Of a stretch of DNA of 64,000 bases, positions 26,031 to 34,667 are shown piece after piece (the first letter of the stretch is position 1; each line of letters starts with the position of its first letter). The notes beneath the pieces are model-generated. The model was not told where the DNA came from, ran no database searches, and saw only the letters and a list, made by a program, of their open reading frames with translations. The DNA is from Nocardioides marmoribigeumensis (lineage in GTDB: Bacteria; Actinomycetota; Actinomycetes; Propionibacteriales; Nocardioidaceae): contig NZ_JAVDYG010000001.1 in NCBI RefSeq assembly GCF_031458325.1, forward strand, positions 1,798,001 to 1,862,000, written 5' to 3'. The translations under genes were made by a program, and so were the position numbers.

Positions 26031-26966
26031 TCAGGCGAAGCCGTTGGCCTTCAGCCACTCGGCCGCGACGTCGGCGGGGTCCTGCTTGTCGATGTCGACC
26101 TTGCCGACGAGCTCGGTGAGCCCCTCGGTGTCGAGCTTCTGGCCGACGGCGTCGAGGGTGTCGAGCACGTCACCGGCGACCTCGTCGCGCACCAGCGGCA
26201 CGATGTTCTGCGAGCCGAACAGCGACTCGGGGTCGTCCAGCACGACCAGGTCCTGCTCGGCGATCTGGGGGTTGGTGGTGAACAGGTTGGCCGCGTCGAT
26301 GCGCCCCTGGGTCAGGAACTTCAAGGTCTGCGGGCCACCGGCGTCGGTGGTGGTGAACGTGCCGAACTTGACGCCGTACACCTTCTCCAGGCCGGGCACG
26401 CCGGTCGGGCGGGTCTTGAACTCCGGTGCGGCGCCGAGGGTCAGGTCCGGGGCGTCGTCCTTGAGGTCGCCCACCGAGCTGAGGTTGTACTTCTGGGCGG
26501 TCTCGCTGGTGACGACGAGCGCGTCCTTGTCCTCGGCCTTGCTGTAGGCGCCGACCTGCAGACCGTCCGGGACGACCTTCTTGAGCTCCTGGTAGACGCC
26601 CTCGGGGTCGGAGGCGGACACGTCACCACCGGACTCGGCGGCGAAGAAGTCGCGTAGGACGCCGGTGTACTCCGGCACCACGTCGATCGAGCCGTCCTCG
26701 ATGCCCTTGATGTAGAGCTCGCGGCTGCCGATGTTGAGCTTGGTGGAGACGTCGACCCCCTTGGCCTCGAGCGCGCCGGCGTAGATCTCCGCGAGCAGCG
26801 CGCTCTCGGAGAAGTTCGCCGACCCGATCGTCACCGCGCTGCTGCTGCCGCCGCTCCCGCTCGCGTCCTTGGTGTTCTCCGCCATCGGGTCCCCGTCCGA
26901 ACCGCAGGCGCTCAACCCCAGGGCGAGCACGGCGGCGAGCGTCGTCAGGGCCTTGATGCGTCTCAT
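26031..26966 (-). CDS. Osmoprotectant (glycine betaine/choline) ABC importer, substrate-binding lipoprotein
   Basis: A 311-residue OpuC/ProX-type binding protein. The lipobox LSACG ends the signal peptide, with lipidated Cys21. The ligand domain begins VTIGSANFSESALLAEIYAGALE. Typical features are GSRELYIKGIEDGSIDVVPEYTG and LTQGRIDAANLFTTNP. The ATG at 26966 has GAAGG at good spacing and overlaps the upstream permease stop (ATGA). It is last in a four-gene operon: ATPase, permease, permease, binding protein. Confidence 0.93.
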   Translation of the reverse strand: MRRIKALTTLAAVLALGLSACGSDGDPMAENTKDASGSGGSSSAVTIGSANFSESALLAEIYAGALEAKGVDVSTKLNIGSRELYIKGIEDGSIDVVPEYTGVLRDFFAAESGGDVSASDPEGVYQELKKVVPDGLQVGAYSKAEDKDALVVTSETAQKYNLSSVGDLKDDAPDLTLGAAPEFKTRPTGVPGLEKVYGVKFGTFTTTDAGGPQTLKFLTQGRIDAANLFTTNPQIAEQDLVVLDDPESLFGSQNIVPLVRDEVAGDVLDTLDAVGQKLDTEGLTELVGKVDIDKQDPADVAAEWLKANGFA

Positions 26967-27715
26967 GCTGTTGCCTTCTCTGTCGTGGACCCCGAGGTCC
27001 GTTCCTGGTCGGCACCTCGCCGGCCAGTCCTGCGCGTCGTGCGCCCGGAGAGACCCGGGGAGACGACGAGTCGTTGGAGACCGGCGAGCCCGAGGTCGAC
27101 GATCAGGGCGAGGGCCGCGACGAGCACCGCGCCGCCGGCCATCTGCGGGTAGTCGCGGATCTGGATGCCGTCGATCAGGAAGCGGCCGAGACCGCCCAGG
27201 CTCACCGACGCCGCCAGGGTCGCGGTCGCGATCACCTGGAGGGTGGCCGACCGCAGGCCGGAGGCGATCAGGGGCAGTGCGCACGGCACCTCGACGCGCC
27301 ACAGCACCTGGGTGCCGCGCATGCCCATGCCCTTGGCCGCGTCGCGGGCGGCCGGGTCGACCTGCTCGATGCCGGCGTAGGTGCCGGCGAGGATCGGTGG
27401 GATCGCGAGGATCGCGAGCACCGCGAAGACGGGGGCGTAGAGCCCGAGGTCACCGGTCCAGGTGTCACCGAGGGTCATCACGGACAGGAAGAGCAGGCCG
27501 AGGCTGGGGATCGCGCGCATGGCGCCCGTGACGCCCACGCCGACCACGCGGCCGCGGCCGGTGTGACCGATGACCAGCCCGAGCGGGATCGCGATCACCG
27601 CGGCCACGACCAGCGACACCGCGGAGTAGGCCAGGTGCTCGAGCAGGCGCGTGGTGATGCCGTCGGGGCCCTGCCAGTGCGCGCCGTCGGTCAGCCACCC
27701 CCACATCCCGTTCAC
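26963..27715 (-). CDS. Osmoprotectant ABC importer, permease subunit 2
   Basis: A 250-residue ProW/OpuCD-type permease. Five to six membrane helices are visible, with the EAA-loop motif for ATPase contact near DAAKGMGMRGTQVLWRVEVP. The C-terminus is an Arg/Thr-rich soluble tail. The start is GTG at 27715 (ATG at 27706 is an alternative). The GTG lies in the second copy of a 10-bp direct repeat; the first copy holds the stop codon of the upstream permease gene. Confidence 0.92.
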   Translation of the reverse strand: MNGMWGWLTDGAHWQGPDGITTRLLEHLAYSAVSLVVAAVIAIPLGLVIGHTGRGRVVGVGVTGAMRAIPSLGLLFLSVMTLGDTWTGDLGLYAPVFAVLAILAIPPILAGTYAGIEQVDPAARDAAKGMGMRGTQVLWRVEVPCALPLIASGLRSATLQVIATATLAASVSLGGLGRFLIDGIQIRDYPQMAGGAVLVAALALIVDLGLAGLQRLVVSPGLSGRTTRRTGRRGADQERTSGSTTEKATA

Positions 27716-27792
27716 GCGTCCACCGCCTTCGCTCCGCTCGGCGGCGGAGCCACCCGTGAGCTGGTGGTTCGCTCGCTTCGCTCGTTCACGCG
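27709..27792 (-). repeat. Small repeat-bounded insert between the two permease genes
   Basis: The sequence CGTTCACGCG occurs at 27709-27718 and 27783-27792, bounding 64 bp. In sense (minus) orientation the repeat CGCGTGAACG contains both the stop TGA of permease 1 and the start GTG of permease 2. The insert holds hairpin-forming sequence, including GCTCCGC-loop-GCGGAGC, and the iterated GAGCGAAGCGAGCG. It reads as a REP-like palindromic element that duplicated a GTGA overlap on insertion. Confidence 0.6.
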
Positions 27793-28472
27793 CGCACCTC
27801 CGTCTCGACCGCGGCGTCCCCGTCGGGGGCGCGGCGGCCGCCGGCTCGCTGCCAGGGCGTGAGCAGGCGGGTGGCCAGGACGACGAGCAGGTCGAACACG
27901 AGCGCGAGGACCACGCAGCCGACCACGCCGGCCACGATCGGGTCGAGGAAGTCGCGCTGGAAGCCGTCGGTGAACAGCGAGCCGAGCTGCTGCACGCCGA
28001 TGAGGGCGGCGACGCTGACGATGCTGACGTTGCTGACCGCGGCGACCCGCAGGCCGGCACCGATCACGGGCACCGCGAGCGGGAGGTCGACGGTGAAGAA
28101 CCGGCGCACGCCGCCGAATCCCATCGCGCGGGCGGCGGCGACGACGTCGTCGGGCACCGACCCGAGCCCGTCGGCGACCGTGCGGGTGAGCAGGGCGATG
28201 GTGTAGATCGTCATCGCCACGACCACGTTGACCGGGTCGAGGACCTGGGTGCCGAGCAGCAGCGGCATCAGGATGAACAGCGCCAGGGACGGGATCGTGT
28301 AGAGCAGGCCGGTGCCGGCGACCACGGGGACGTAGCACCAGGACCAGCGGCGCGCCAGCCAGCCCAGGGGGAGGGAGACCAGGAGCCCGAGGAGGGTGGG
28401 AACGGCCGACAGCCAGGCGTGCTGGAGCGTGAGGGACCAGATGTCGTCGAGGTGGCTGCCGATCCAGTCCAT
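27786..28472 (-). CDS. Osmoprotectant ABC importer, permease subunit 1
   Basis: A 228-residue ProW/OpuCB-type permease with about six helices. The ATPase-contact loop reads VAAARAMGFGGVRRFFTVDLP. It starts MDWIGSHLDDIWSLTLQHAW, typical of the family. The ATG at 28472 overlaps the end of the ATPase gene. Its C-terminal tail (GRRAPDGDAAVETEVRA) is hydrophilic. It pairs with the second permease to form the membrane pore. Confidence 0.92.
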   Translation of the reverse strand: MDWIGSHLDDIWSLTLQHAWLSAVPTLLGLLVSLPLGWLARRWSWCYVPVVAGTGLLYTIPSLALFILMPLLLGTQVLDPVNVVVAMTIYTIALLTRTVADGLGSVPDDVVAAARAMGFGGVRRFFTVDLPLAVPVIGAGLRVAAVSNVSIVSVAALIGVQQLGSLFTDGFQRDFLDPIVAGVVGCVVLALVFDLLVVLATRLLTPWQRAGGRRAPDGDAAVETEVRA

Positions 28473-29641
28473 CAGCCGGCCCCCGGCTTGTCGTCGGCCG
28501 GCCCGGCCACGTGCTCCTGAGGTCCTTGGTGCTCCCGGGTGCCGCCCGGACCGCTGCGGCCCCGGTGGCCCTCCATCGCCGCGACCACCTCGGCGGCGGT
28601 GACGGTGCCGACCAGCACGCCGTCGCGGTCGACGACGACCCCGCGCCCGCTCGGCGAGGACAGGGCGGAGTCGAGGACGGCGCGGGCCGATCCGTCGCGG
28701 GCCGCGACCGTGCCGCCGCGGTGGAGGTCCTTCTCGGCCACGGCGCCGTGCACCCGGCCGGGCTCGACCCAGCCCAGCGGCTTGCGGTCGTGGTCGACGA
28801 CCAGCAGCCAGGAGGAGTCGCCGCGCGCGTGCACCGAGGGCTCGTCGCCCAGGAGGACCCAGGGCTCGTCGTGGGGCTCGAGGCTCGGCGCGCTGCGGAA
28901 GCCCAGCCCGCGGTAGCCCCGGTCACGGCCGACGAAGTCGGCCACGAAGTCGTCGTACGGGTCGGCGAGGAGGGAGCCGGGGTCGGCGAGCTGGGCGACG
29001 GTGCCGCCCACGCGCAGGACCGCGACCTGGTCGCCGAGCTTGACCGCCTCGTCGATGTCGTGGGTGACGAAGAGGATCGTCTTGCCCAGCTCGCCCTGCA
29101 GGCGCAGGAACTCCTCCTGGAGCTGCTCGCGCACGATCGGGTCGACGGCGCTGAACGGCTCGTCCATCAGCATCACCGGCGGGTCCGCCGCGAGGGCCCG
29201 GGCGACCCCGACGCGCTGCTGCTGGCCGCCGGAGAGCTGGTGGGGGTAGCGGCCGGCGTACTCCGTGGGCAGACCGACCCGCTCGAGCAGCTCGAGGCTG
29301 CGGGCGCGGGCCCTGTCCTTGTCCCAGCCCAGCAGGCGCGGGACCGTCGCGACGTTGTCACCCACGGTGCGGTGGGGGAAGAGCCCGGCGTGCTGGATGA
29401 CGTAGCCGATGCCGCGGCGCAGCGAGGCCGCGTCCATCGTGGCGGTGTCCTGCTCGTCGACGGTGATCCGGCCCGACGTCGGCGTGATCATGCGGTTGAC
29501 CATGCGCAGCGACGTCGTCTTGCCGCACCCCGAGGGCCCGACCAGCACCGTGATCTGTCCCTGTGGGGCAACGAGGTCCAGACCGCCCACCGCGACCGTC
29601 CCGTCCGGAAAGGACTTGGTCACGCCTTCGAAGCGGATCAT
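28472..29641 (-). CDS. Osmoprotectant ABC importer, ATP-binding subunit with CBS domains
   Basis: A 389-residue ProV/OpuCA-type ATPase. Walker A is GPSGCGKTT, the signature is LSGGQQQRVGVARAL, Walker B is VMLMDEPFSAVD, and the H-loop is FVTHDIDEA. A C-terminal CBS pair (about 255-370) probably senses ionic strength, as in OpuA/OpuCA proteins. A Gly/Gln-rich tail ends the protein. It is the first gene of the operon, so the promoter should lie in 29642-29941. Confidence 0.94.
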   Translation of the reverse strand: MIRFEGVTKSFPDGTVAVGGLDLVAPQGQITVLVGPSGCGKTTSLRMVNRMITPTSGRITVDEQDTATMDAASLRRGIGYVIQHAGLFPHRTVGDNVATVPRLLGWDKDRARARSLELLERVGLPTEYAGRYPHQLSGGQQQRVGVARALAADPPVMLMDEPFSAVDPIVREQLQEEFLRLQGELGKTILFVTHDIDEAVKLGDQVAVLRVGGTVAQLADPGSLLADPYDDFVADFVGRDRGYRGLGFRSAPSLEPHDEPWVLLGDEPSVHARGDSSWLLVVDHDRKPLGWVEPGRVHGAVAEKDLHRGGTVAARDGSARAVLDSALSSPSGRGVVVDRDGVLVGTVTAAEVVAAMEGHRGRSGPGGTREHQGPQEHVAGPADDKPGAG

Positions 29642-29941
29642 TCGGCGACCCTCTCACACACGTGGGCGAGTCAAGGGACGGCACGAACGATGGACACCTC
29701 CGAGGAGGCCGCGACCGCGCAGCGCTGCGCAGGCGGTCCATCGACACGCCGCGACCCGCCTCGAACGACGGATTCACGCGTCAGAAATCGGATCAGGTCC
29801 GGAAAACGAAGCGTCCGGCCGCTGCTGACGGGGGATACAACAACGACCGGACACCTCGATCATAGGCGCTCGATCGGGCGCCACTCAACAAATCGGAGCG
29901 ATGGTCCCGTGATCTTTCGCGAGGGAGGGCCCCGCGGGCCG
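29642..29941. other. 300-bp gap upstream of the ABC operon
   Basis: No gene is supported here. The stretch is less GC-rich than its surroundings and should hold the promoter of the leftward ABC importer operon. It also forms the downstream end of the leftward DUF5926 gene. No convincing terminator or dyad was found. Confidence 0.5.
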
Positions 29942-30901
29942 TCACCGGATCGTGACCTGACGGTTGGCCAGGCCGGACCGCGCCGCACGCTCCTCGGGGG
30001 TGAGCGGGTCGCCGACCTCGACCAGCGCGGCCAGACGCTCGGCGATCGCCGCTGCCGGCTCCTCCAGCGCCTCGGCCCCGGTGCCGACCGGGAGGTCCCA
30101 GACCGGCACGAGCACGCCGTGCGTGCGGAACATCCCCACCAGGCGCGAGTCCTCGGTCAGCCGGTCCCCACCACCGGCGTGCAGGCGCGCGAGGGCGTCG
30201 AGCAGCCGGTCCTCGTCGTAGGGCATCACCCAGCGCAGGTGCTCCTTGGGCCCGACGCTCGTCCAGTACGCCGCGTCGACCGACAGCAGGCGGGCGGTGG
30301 GCGACGCGGCCCCGTTGGCCTGCTCCAGGCTCGCGGCCAGCGACCCGTCGGGGTCCTCGACGTCGGAGATCCAGAAGTCGAAGCCGTCGTGCACCTCGAC
30401 CGCCAGCGGCTCGTCGACCAGGAGGTCCTGGAGCCGCGGACCGTCCCCCGGCGCCTCGGTGAGCCCGACCAGGGCTCCCGGCTCGGCGTCGTAGGCCTGC
30501 AGCAGGACCGCGGCCAGCTCGCGGCTCGGGTCGCCGAAGGAGTGCTGCACCTGGAGCCCGAGCCAGATCGTGCCGTCCTCGCGGACCAGGGCGGGCGCGG
30601 CGGCGGGGAGGAGCGAGCAGAGGCGGACCGTGCGGTCGTCGGGCACGGCGTCCGGCCGCAGGGCCAGCGGGGCCGTGGCCGCGGGCACCAGCTCGCGCAG
30701 CGCGATCAGGTCGCACTCGGCCCGGAGCCCCTCGAACGGGCGTCGCACCAGGACCGCGGCACCGCCGCGCTCGCTGCCGTGGCAGTTCTTGTAGCGCCGG
30801 CCCGACCCGCACGGGCACGGCTGGCGGGGGCCGACCTCATCCGGGGTCGTCTCGGACTCGGTCGCGGCCGCACGGGCCCGGTCGCGGCTGCGCTTTCCCA
30901 T
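29942..30901 (-). CDS. DUF5926 family protein with SEC-C zinc motif
   Basis: A 319-residue protein of unknown function. A basic N-terminus (MGKRSRDRARAA) precedes the SEC-C motif PCPCGSGRRYKNCHG (about 29-42), a zinc-binding element also found at the C-terminus of SecA. The remaining DUF5926 region is mixed alpha/beta with no catalytic motif that I recognise. The ATG at 30901 starts the conserved MGKRSR sequence. Function is not assignable; a link to translation or secretion is suggested only by the SEC-C motif. Confidence 0.82.
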   Translation of the reverse strand: MGKRSRDRARAAATESETTPDEVGPRQPCPCGSGRRYKNCHGSERGGAAVLVRRPFEGLRAECDLIALRELVPAATAPLALRPDAVPDDRTVRLCSLLPAAAPALVREDGTIWLGLQVQHSFGDPSRELAAVLLQAYDAEPGALVGLTEAPGDGPRLQDLLVDEPLAVEVHDGFDFWISDVEDPDGSLAASLEQANGAASPTARLLSVDAAYWTSVGPKEHLRWVMPYDEDRLLDALARLHAGGGDRLTEDSRLVGMFRTHGVLVPVWDLPVGTGAEALEEPAAAIAERLAALVEVGDPLTPEERAARSGLANRQVTIR

Positions 30902-30936
30902 GCGGGAAGGCTAGTGGAGGGTGCGCAGCGCCTCGG

Positions 30937-31350
30937 TCAGCGCGCCGGGCCCAGGGGGATGCGCACGTGCACGGTGGTCGCGTCGCGGTCGTCCTCGACC
31001 CACCACTGTGCGACGAGGGCCTCCACGATGGAGAGCCCTCGCCCGGAGACTGCGGTCTCGGCCGCCGAGATCGGATGGGGCGACGTGCCGGACCCACCGT
31101 CGGTGACCGAGATCACCAGGTCGTCGCCGTCGACGAACCACGCGACGGCGAGCTGGTTGACGGGGAGGGGGTGCGCGTGGCGCACGCTGTTGCCGACGAG
31201 CTCGGAGACCACGACACGCGCGTCGTCCACCGTCTCGCCCCGGAACCCCTTGTCCAGGAGCCACTGCTTGAGCTCGGTGCGCACGAAGGAGGCGGACGGA
31301 GCCTGGAACGGGACGGTGAGGCTCACCGTGTCCAGCTCGTCCGTCGACAT
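30937..31350 (-). CDS. Anti-sigma-factor-type ATP-binding protein (RsbW/SpoIIAB-like)
   Basis: A 137-residue GHKL-fold protein (HATPase_c_2 family). The N-box is VVSELVGNSVRHA, the G1 box VTDGGSG, and the G2-like region SGRGLSIVEAL. Family members are serine kinases acting as anti-sigma factors on anti-anti-sigma partners. No sigma or antagonist gene is adjacent, so it is one of the orphan regulators common in actinobacteria. The ATG at 31350 gives MSTDELDTVSL. Confidence 0.85.
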   Translation of the reverse strand: MSTDELDTVSLTVPFQAPSASFVRTELKQWLLDKGFRGETVDDARVVVSELVGNSVRHAHPLPVNQLAVAWFVDGDDLVISVTDGGSGTSPHPISAAETAVSGRGLSIVEALVAQWWVEDDRDATTVHVRIPLGPAR

Positions 31351-31450
31351 CCCCAGGGCCTTCCGTCTCGTTGCTCTCGTGGCCTTTCCACGGCAGGAAG
31401 GCGCACCTGTGCCTCCGCCCAGAGAGTCCCCACCCCTGGGGGTACCAAAC

Positions 31451-32248
31451 TCAGGCCAGCCATGAAAGTACCCGGTCGGGGATGTCGGTGATCACAGCCT
31501 CCGCACCGAGGTCCAGACAGATCTGGAGGTCGGCCTCGGTGTTCACCGTCCACACGTGGATCCGGCGGCCGTCCTCGCGGAGCCGGCGGCCCAGCTTGGG
31601 CTTGTCCTTGAGCTGCTCGATCCCCGGCCCCGCGATCCAGTCGTCGCCGAGGGCCTGCCGGGTGACCTTCCACGACTGCCCCTCGATGAGGAGCACGACC
31701 TCCATCTCCGGCGCCAGCCGGCGGACCCTGGTCAGGGCGACCCCGGACATGCTCATCACGCGCACCGGGGCGCCGGCCCCGGTCCAGCCGTGCTTCCACA
31801 GCATGTCGACGAGCGTCCGCTCGACCATCCCGGCGTAGCGGGTCGGGTGCTTGGTCTCGATGGCCAACTCGAGGACCCGGTCGTAGTCGCGGACCACCTC
31901 GATCAGCCGGGCCAGGGTCAGCACGCGGTTGAACTCCTCGTCGACCTCGACCGACTCGTCGTCCAGGTCGGCCCACGGGCTCTTCCACGACGCCGCGTCG
32001 AGGTCGGAGAGCTGCTCGAGCCGCATGGTCGAGACCAGGCCACGGGCGTTGGTCGTGCGGTCGACGCGACGGTCGTGCACGCAGACCAGGTGGCCGTCGG
32101 CGGTCAGCCGGACGTCGCACTCCAGGGCGTCGGCCCCGTCCTCGATCGCCTGCACGTAGGCGGCCAGCGTGTGCTCCGCGCGCGCCATGCTCGACCCGCG
32201 GTGGGCGACCACCTGGGGACGCCCGTCCGGCTTGTGCATGGGTCTCAT
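31451..32248 (-). CDS. Glycerophosphodiester phosphodiesterase
   Basis: A 265-residue GDPD-family enzyme that hydrolyses glycerophosphodiesters from phospholipid turnover. Catalytic motifs are VVAHRGSS (His16), the metal ligands in ALECDVRLTADGHLVCVHD and the catalytic His at VCVHDRR. No signal peptide is present, so it is predicted cytoplasmic. The ATG at 32248 (MRPMHKPDGRPQ) is used; ATG at 32239 is equally possible. Confidence 0.92.
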   Translation of the reverse strand: MRPMHKPDGRPQVVAHRGSSMARAEHTLAAYVQAIEDGADALECDVRLTADGHLVCVHDRRVDRTTNARGLVSTMRLEQLSDLDAASWKSPWADLDDESVEVDEEFNRVLTLARLIEVVRDYDRVLELAIETKHPTRYAGMVERTLVDMLWKHGWTGAGAPVRVMSMSGVALTRVRRLAPEMEVVLLIEGQSWKVTRQALGDDWIAGPGIEQLKDKPKLGRRLREDGRRIHVWTVNTEADLQICLDLGAEAVITDIPDRVLSWLA

Positions 32249-32267
32249 GGTGGCACCCCCCGGGCGG

Positions 32268-33278
32268 TCAGCGGCGGTACGCCGCGAACACGGTTCCGAG
32301 GCTTTGCCGCAGCCTCACCGGGTCGTCGCCCGGGTCGGCCCCGGCGAGCAGGAGGCGGGCCAGCACCCGGGCCTTGAGCGCCCCGAGGTGCCCGGTCGGG
32401 ACCAGCCCCCTGCGGTGCAGGTCCGAGCCGGACCCCGGGCCGCCGTACGTCCTGGTCGCGACGGCGCCGGCCCCGGCCCGTGAAGCGAGCAGGACCGGGA
32501 TGCGGGCGACGACGCCGTCGAGCGCCTCGGCGACCTCGGGGCGCAGCTGGCCGGCCCCGAAGCCCTCGACGACGAGGGCGTCGCTGACCGAGGCGACGGC
32601 GAGGTAGGCCGCGGGGTCGTCGTCGAGCCCGGCGGTCACCAGCCCGACCCGGGGCCAGGGCCGGTCGCCGCGGTCCGGCCGCGGGAGCGGTGTACGACGC
32701 TCCAGGCGGGCCAGCAGGACCGGAGCGCCCTCGACGACGCGGCCGACCGGGCCGAGCTCCGGCGAGCCGAACGCCGCCGGGTTGCTGGCGTGGCGCTTGG
32801 CGACGAACCGTGCCGCGTGGATCTCGTCGCCGACCGCCACGAGCACGCCCTGGCCGCGGCATCGCGGTGACGCGGCGGTCCCGACCGCCGCGACCAGGTT
32901 GGCCGGACCGTCGGCACCGGGCTGGTCGGCCGAGCGCATCGCGCCGGTCACGACCAGCGGCTCGTCGTGCGCCCAGAGGAGGTCCCAGAGGAACGAGGTC
33001 TCCTCCAGGGAGTCGGTGCCCTGGACGACCACGACGCCCCCGGCACCGTCGCGCACCGCCTCCTCGGCGAGGTCCAGCACCCGCAGGCAGGTGTCGAAGG
33101 TGAGCGTCGAGCTGTCCACCCGCGCGACGTCCACCGGCTCGATGACGAGGTCCGGCGGCAGCGGGACCCCCGCGAGCAGGTCGGAGCCGGACAGGTCGGG
33201 CAGCAGCTCGCCCCCGGTCAGCTCGTCCATCGTCATCGCGATGGTGCCGCCGAGGAAGAGCACGCGGACCCGGGTCAT
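32268..33278 (-). CDS. Asparaginase (type I/II L-asparaginase family)
   Basis: A 336-residue amidohydrolase converting asparagine to aspartate and ammonia. The first active-site Thr is in VLFLGGTIAM and the second in VVVQGTDSLEET. Supporting motifs are VTGAMRSADQPGADGPANL and, in the C-terminal domain, GFGAGQLRPE. No signal peptide is present, so a cytoplasmic role is likely. The ATG at 33278 sits directly before the first beta-strand. It follows the tRNA-Ser(TGA) gene in the same direction. Confidence 0.92.
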   Translation of the reverse strand: MTRVRVLFLGGTIAMTMDELTGGELLPDLSGSDLLAGVPLPPDLVIEPVDVARVDSSTLTFDTCLRVLDLAEEAVRDGAGGVVVVQGTDSLEETSFLWDLLWAHDEPLVVTGAMRSADQPGADGPANLVAAVGTAASPRCRGQGVLVAVGDEIHAARFVAKRHASNPAAFGSPELGPVGRVVEGAPVLLARLERRTPLPRPDRGDRPWPRVGLVTAGLDDDPAAYLAVASVSDALVVEGFGAGQLRPEVAEALDGVVARIPVLLASRAGAGAVATRTYGGPGSGSDLHRRGLVPTGHLGALKARVLARLLLAGADPGDDPVRLRQSLGTVFAAYRR

Positions 33279-33351
33279 GGGGGGCCACGCTAGCCGCGCC
33301 GGCCGAGTGGCGGGGGCTCGCCCGCGCCCGAGGGACGACCTGGCGGATCGG

Positions 33352-33436
33352 CAGAGGGGGCGGGATTCGAACCCGCGGTGGGTCTCCCCACGACCGCTTT
33401 CAAGGCGGTTCCGATAGGCCACTCCGGCACCCCTCC
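33352..33436 (-). tRNA. tRNA-Ser(TGA)
   Basis: An 85-nt class II tRNA on the minus strand. Acceptor GGAGGGG pairs with CCCCTCT (one G-U pair) and the discriminator is G. The anticodon stem is ACCGC/GCGGT with loop CTTGAAA, anticodon TGA at 33400-33402. A long variable arm (CGTGGGGAGACCCACC) and T-loop TTCGAAT are present. CCA is not encoded. Confidence 0.96.
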
Positions 33437-33506
33437 GAGCAGCAGGCCCCGCCGTCGGCCGGGCTGCGCTCAGCGGGAGTCTACGAGTGCCGCGACGGCG
33501 GTCGGG

Positions 33507-33740
33507 TCAGGCGGACTCGAGCCGCACGAGGGGCTCGCCCTCCTGGACGACGTCGCCGGGCTGGACGGGGACCTCGGTGACGGTGCCGGCCCACTCGGAC
33601 AGCACGGGGATCTCCATCTTCATCGACTCCAGCAGCACCACGGCGTCGCCGGCCTCGACGCTGGCGCCGGGCTCGACGAGCACGTGGAGCACGTTGGCCA
33701 CCATCTCGGCGGTGATGTCGTGGTGGGACGAGGGGCTCAT
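33507..33740 (-). CDS. Biotin/lipoyl carrier domain protein
   Basis: A 77-residue stand-alone carrier domain. The modified Lys lies in LLESMKMEIPV, the biotinylation hairpin of acyl-CoA carboxylase carriers. Flanking turns (EPGASVEAGD and VQPGDVVQEGEPLV) complete the flattened barrel. No carboxylase gene is adjacent, so it would work with an enzyme encoded elsewhere. The ATG at 33740 is the only reasonable start. Confidence 0.9.
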   Translation of the reverse strand: MSPSSHHDITAEMVANVLHVLVEPGASVEAGDAVVLLESMKMEIPVLSEWAGTVTEVPVQPGDVVQEGEPLVRLESA

Positions 33741-33784
33741 GGCAGGGACGGTACGCCGCTCGCGCGGTTACTCGCGCGTTCGCC

Positions 33785-34642
33785 TCAGGGCCGCGGCAGC
33801 ACCAGCTCGTCACGGCGGTTGAGCAGCGACGGGTTCTCCGTGCGGGCCTCGGCCACGAGCGCCCGCGACACCTCGCCGACGACCACCTGCTCCCCGTCCT
33901 CGACGGCGACCACCACGTCGCCCCACGGGTCGACGAGCAGCGAGTGGCCCGAGTACGTCGGCCCGGGCTGGCCGACCGCGGCGACGTAGGCGACGTTCTC
34001 CACGGCGCGGGCCGCCACCAGCGTCTGCCAGTGCCGGACCTTGCGGGGTCCCGCGACCCAGGCGGCCGGGCACACGAGCAGGTCGGTGCCGCGTGCGGAC
34101 AGCGCGCGGGCCATCTCGGGGAACCGCAGGTCGTAGCAGGTCATCAGCCCCACCCGGAGCCCGGCGACGTCCACGACCACCGGCTCGCCGTCGCCGGCCC
34201 GGACGCGGTCGGACTCCTGGTAGCCGAAGGAGTCGTAGAGGTGCAGCTTGCGGTAGGACGCCAGCACGCCGCCGCCGTCGACCACCACCAGCGTGTTGTA
34301 CGGCGGCCCGCCGGGCTCGCCGGTCCGCTCCAGCATCCCGGCGACCCAGACCCCGCCGTGGGACCCGGCCCGCTCGACCAGGGCGGTGACGAACGGGCCG
34401 TCGAGCGCCTCGGCATCGGGACGCAGGTCGTCCCCGGGGCCACCGAGGTCGCGCTGGGTGACCTCGGGCCAGACCACGAGGTCGGCGGGCGCGACGTCGA
34501 CGGAGCCGAGGTGGCGCCGGTTGTCGGCGGGGTCGCGGGACGCGGCGGCCTGCACCAGCGCGACGCGGACCGGGTCGGGCCCCTCGGGCACGGAGTCAGG
34601 GTGGCCGGGGTGGCCGGGGTGGCGGGTGGCGTGGGCGTCCAT
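33785..34642 (-). CDS. Carbon-nitrogen hydrolase (nitrilase superfamily)
   Basis: A 285-residue amidase. The Glu-Lys-Cys triad is visible: Glu in LVVWPEVTQRD, Lys in SYRKLHLYD, Cys in MTCYDLRFPEMARAL. The pattern matches the deaminated glutathione amidase/omega-amidase branch, but the substrate cannot be fixed by eye. A His/Pro/Gly-rich N-terminal stretch (HATRHPGHPGHP) precedes the catalytic domain. GTG starts nearer VRVALVQAAA would give a shorter product. It is divergent from mobA with a 25-bp gap. Confidence 0.9.
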   Translation of the reverse strand: MDAHATRHPGHPGHPDSVPEGPDPVRVALVQAAASRDPADNRRHLGSVDVAPADLVVWPEVTQRDLGGPGDDLRPDAEALDGPFVTALVERAGSHGGVWVAGMLERTGEPGGPPYNTLVVVDGGGVLASYRKLHLYDSFGYQESDRVRAGDGEPVVVDVAGLRVGLMTCYDLRFPEMARALSARGTDLLVCPAAWVAGPRKVRHWQTLVAARAVENVAYVAAVGQPGPTYSGHSLLVDPWGDVVVAVEDGEQVVVGEVSRALVAEARTENPSLLNRRDELVLPRP

Positions 34643-34667
34643 GGCTCCAGCGTGGCACGCTCCGCTC

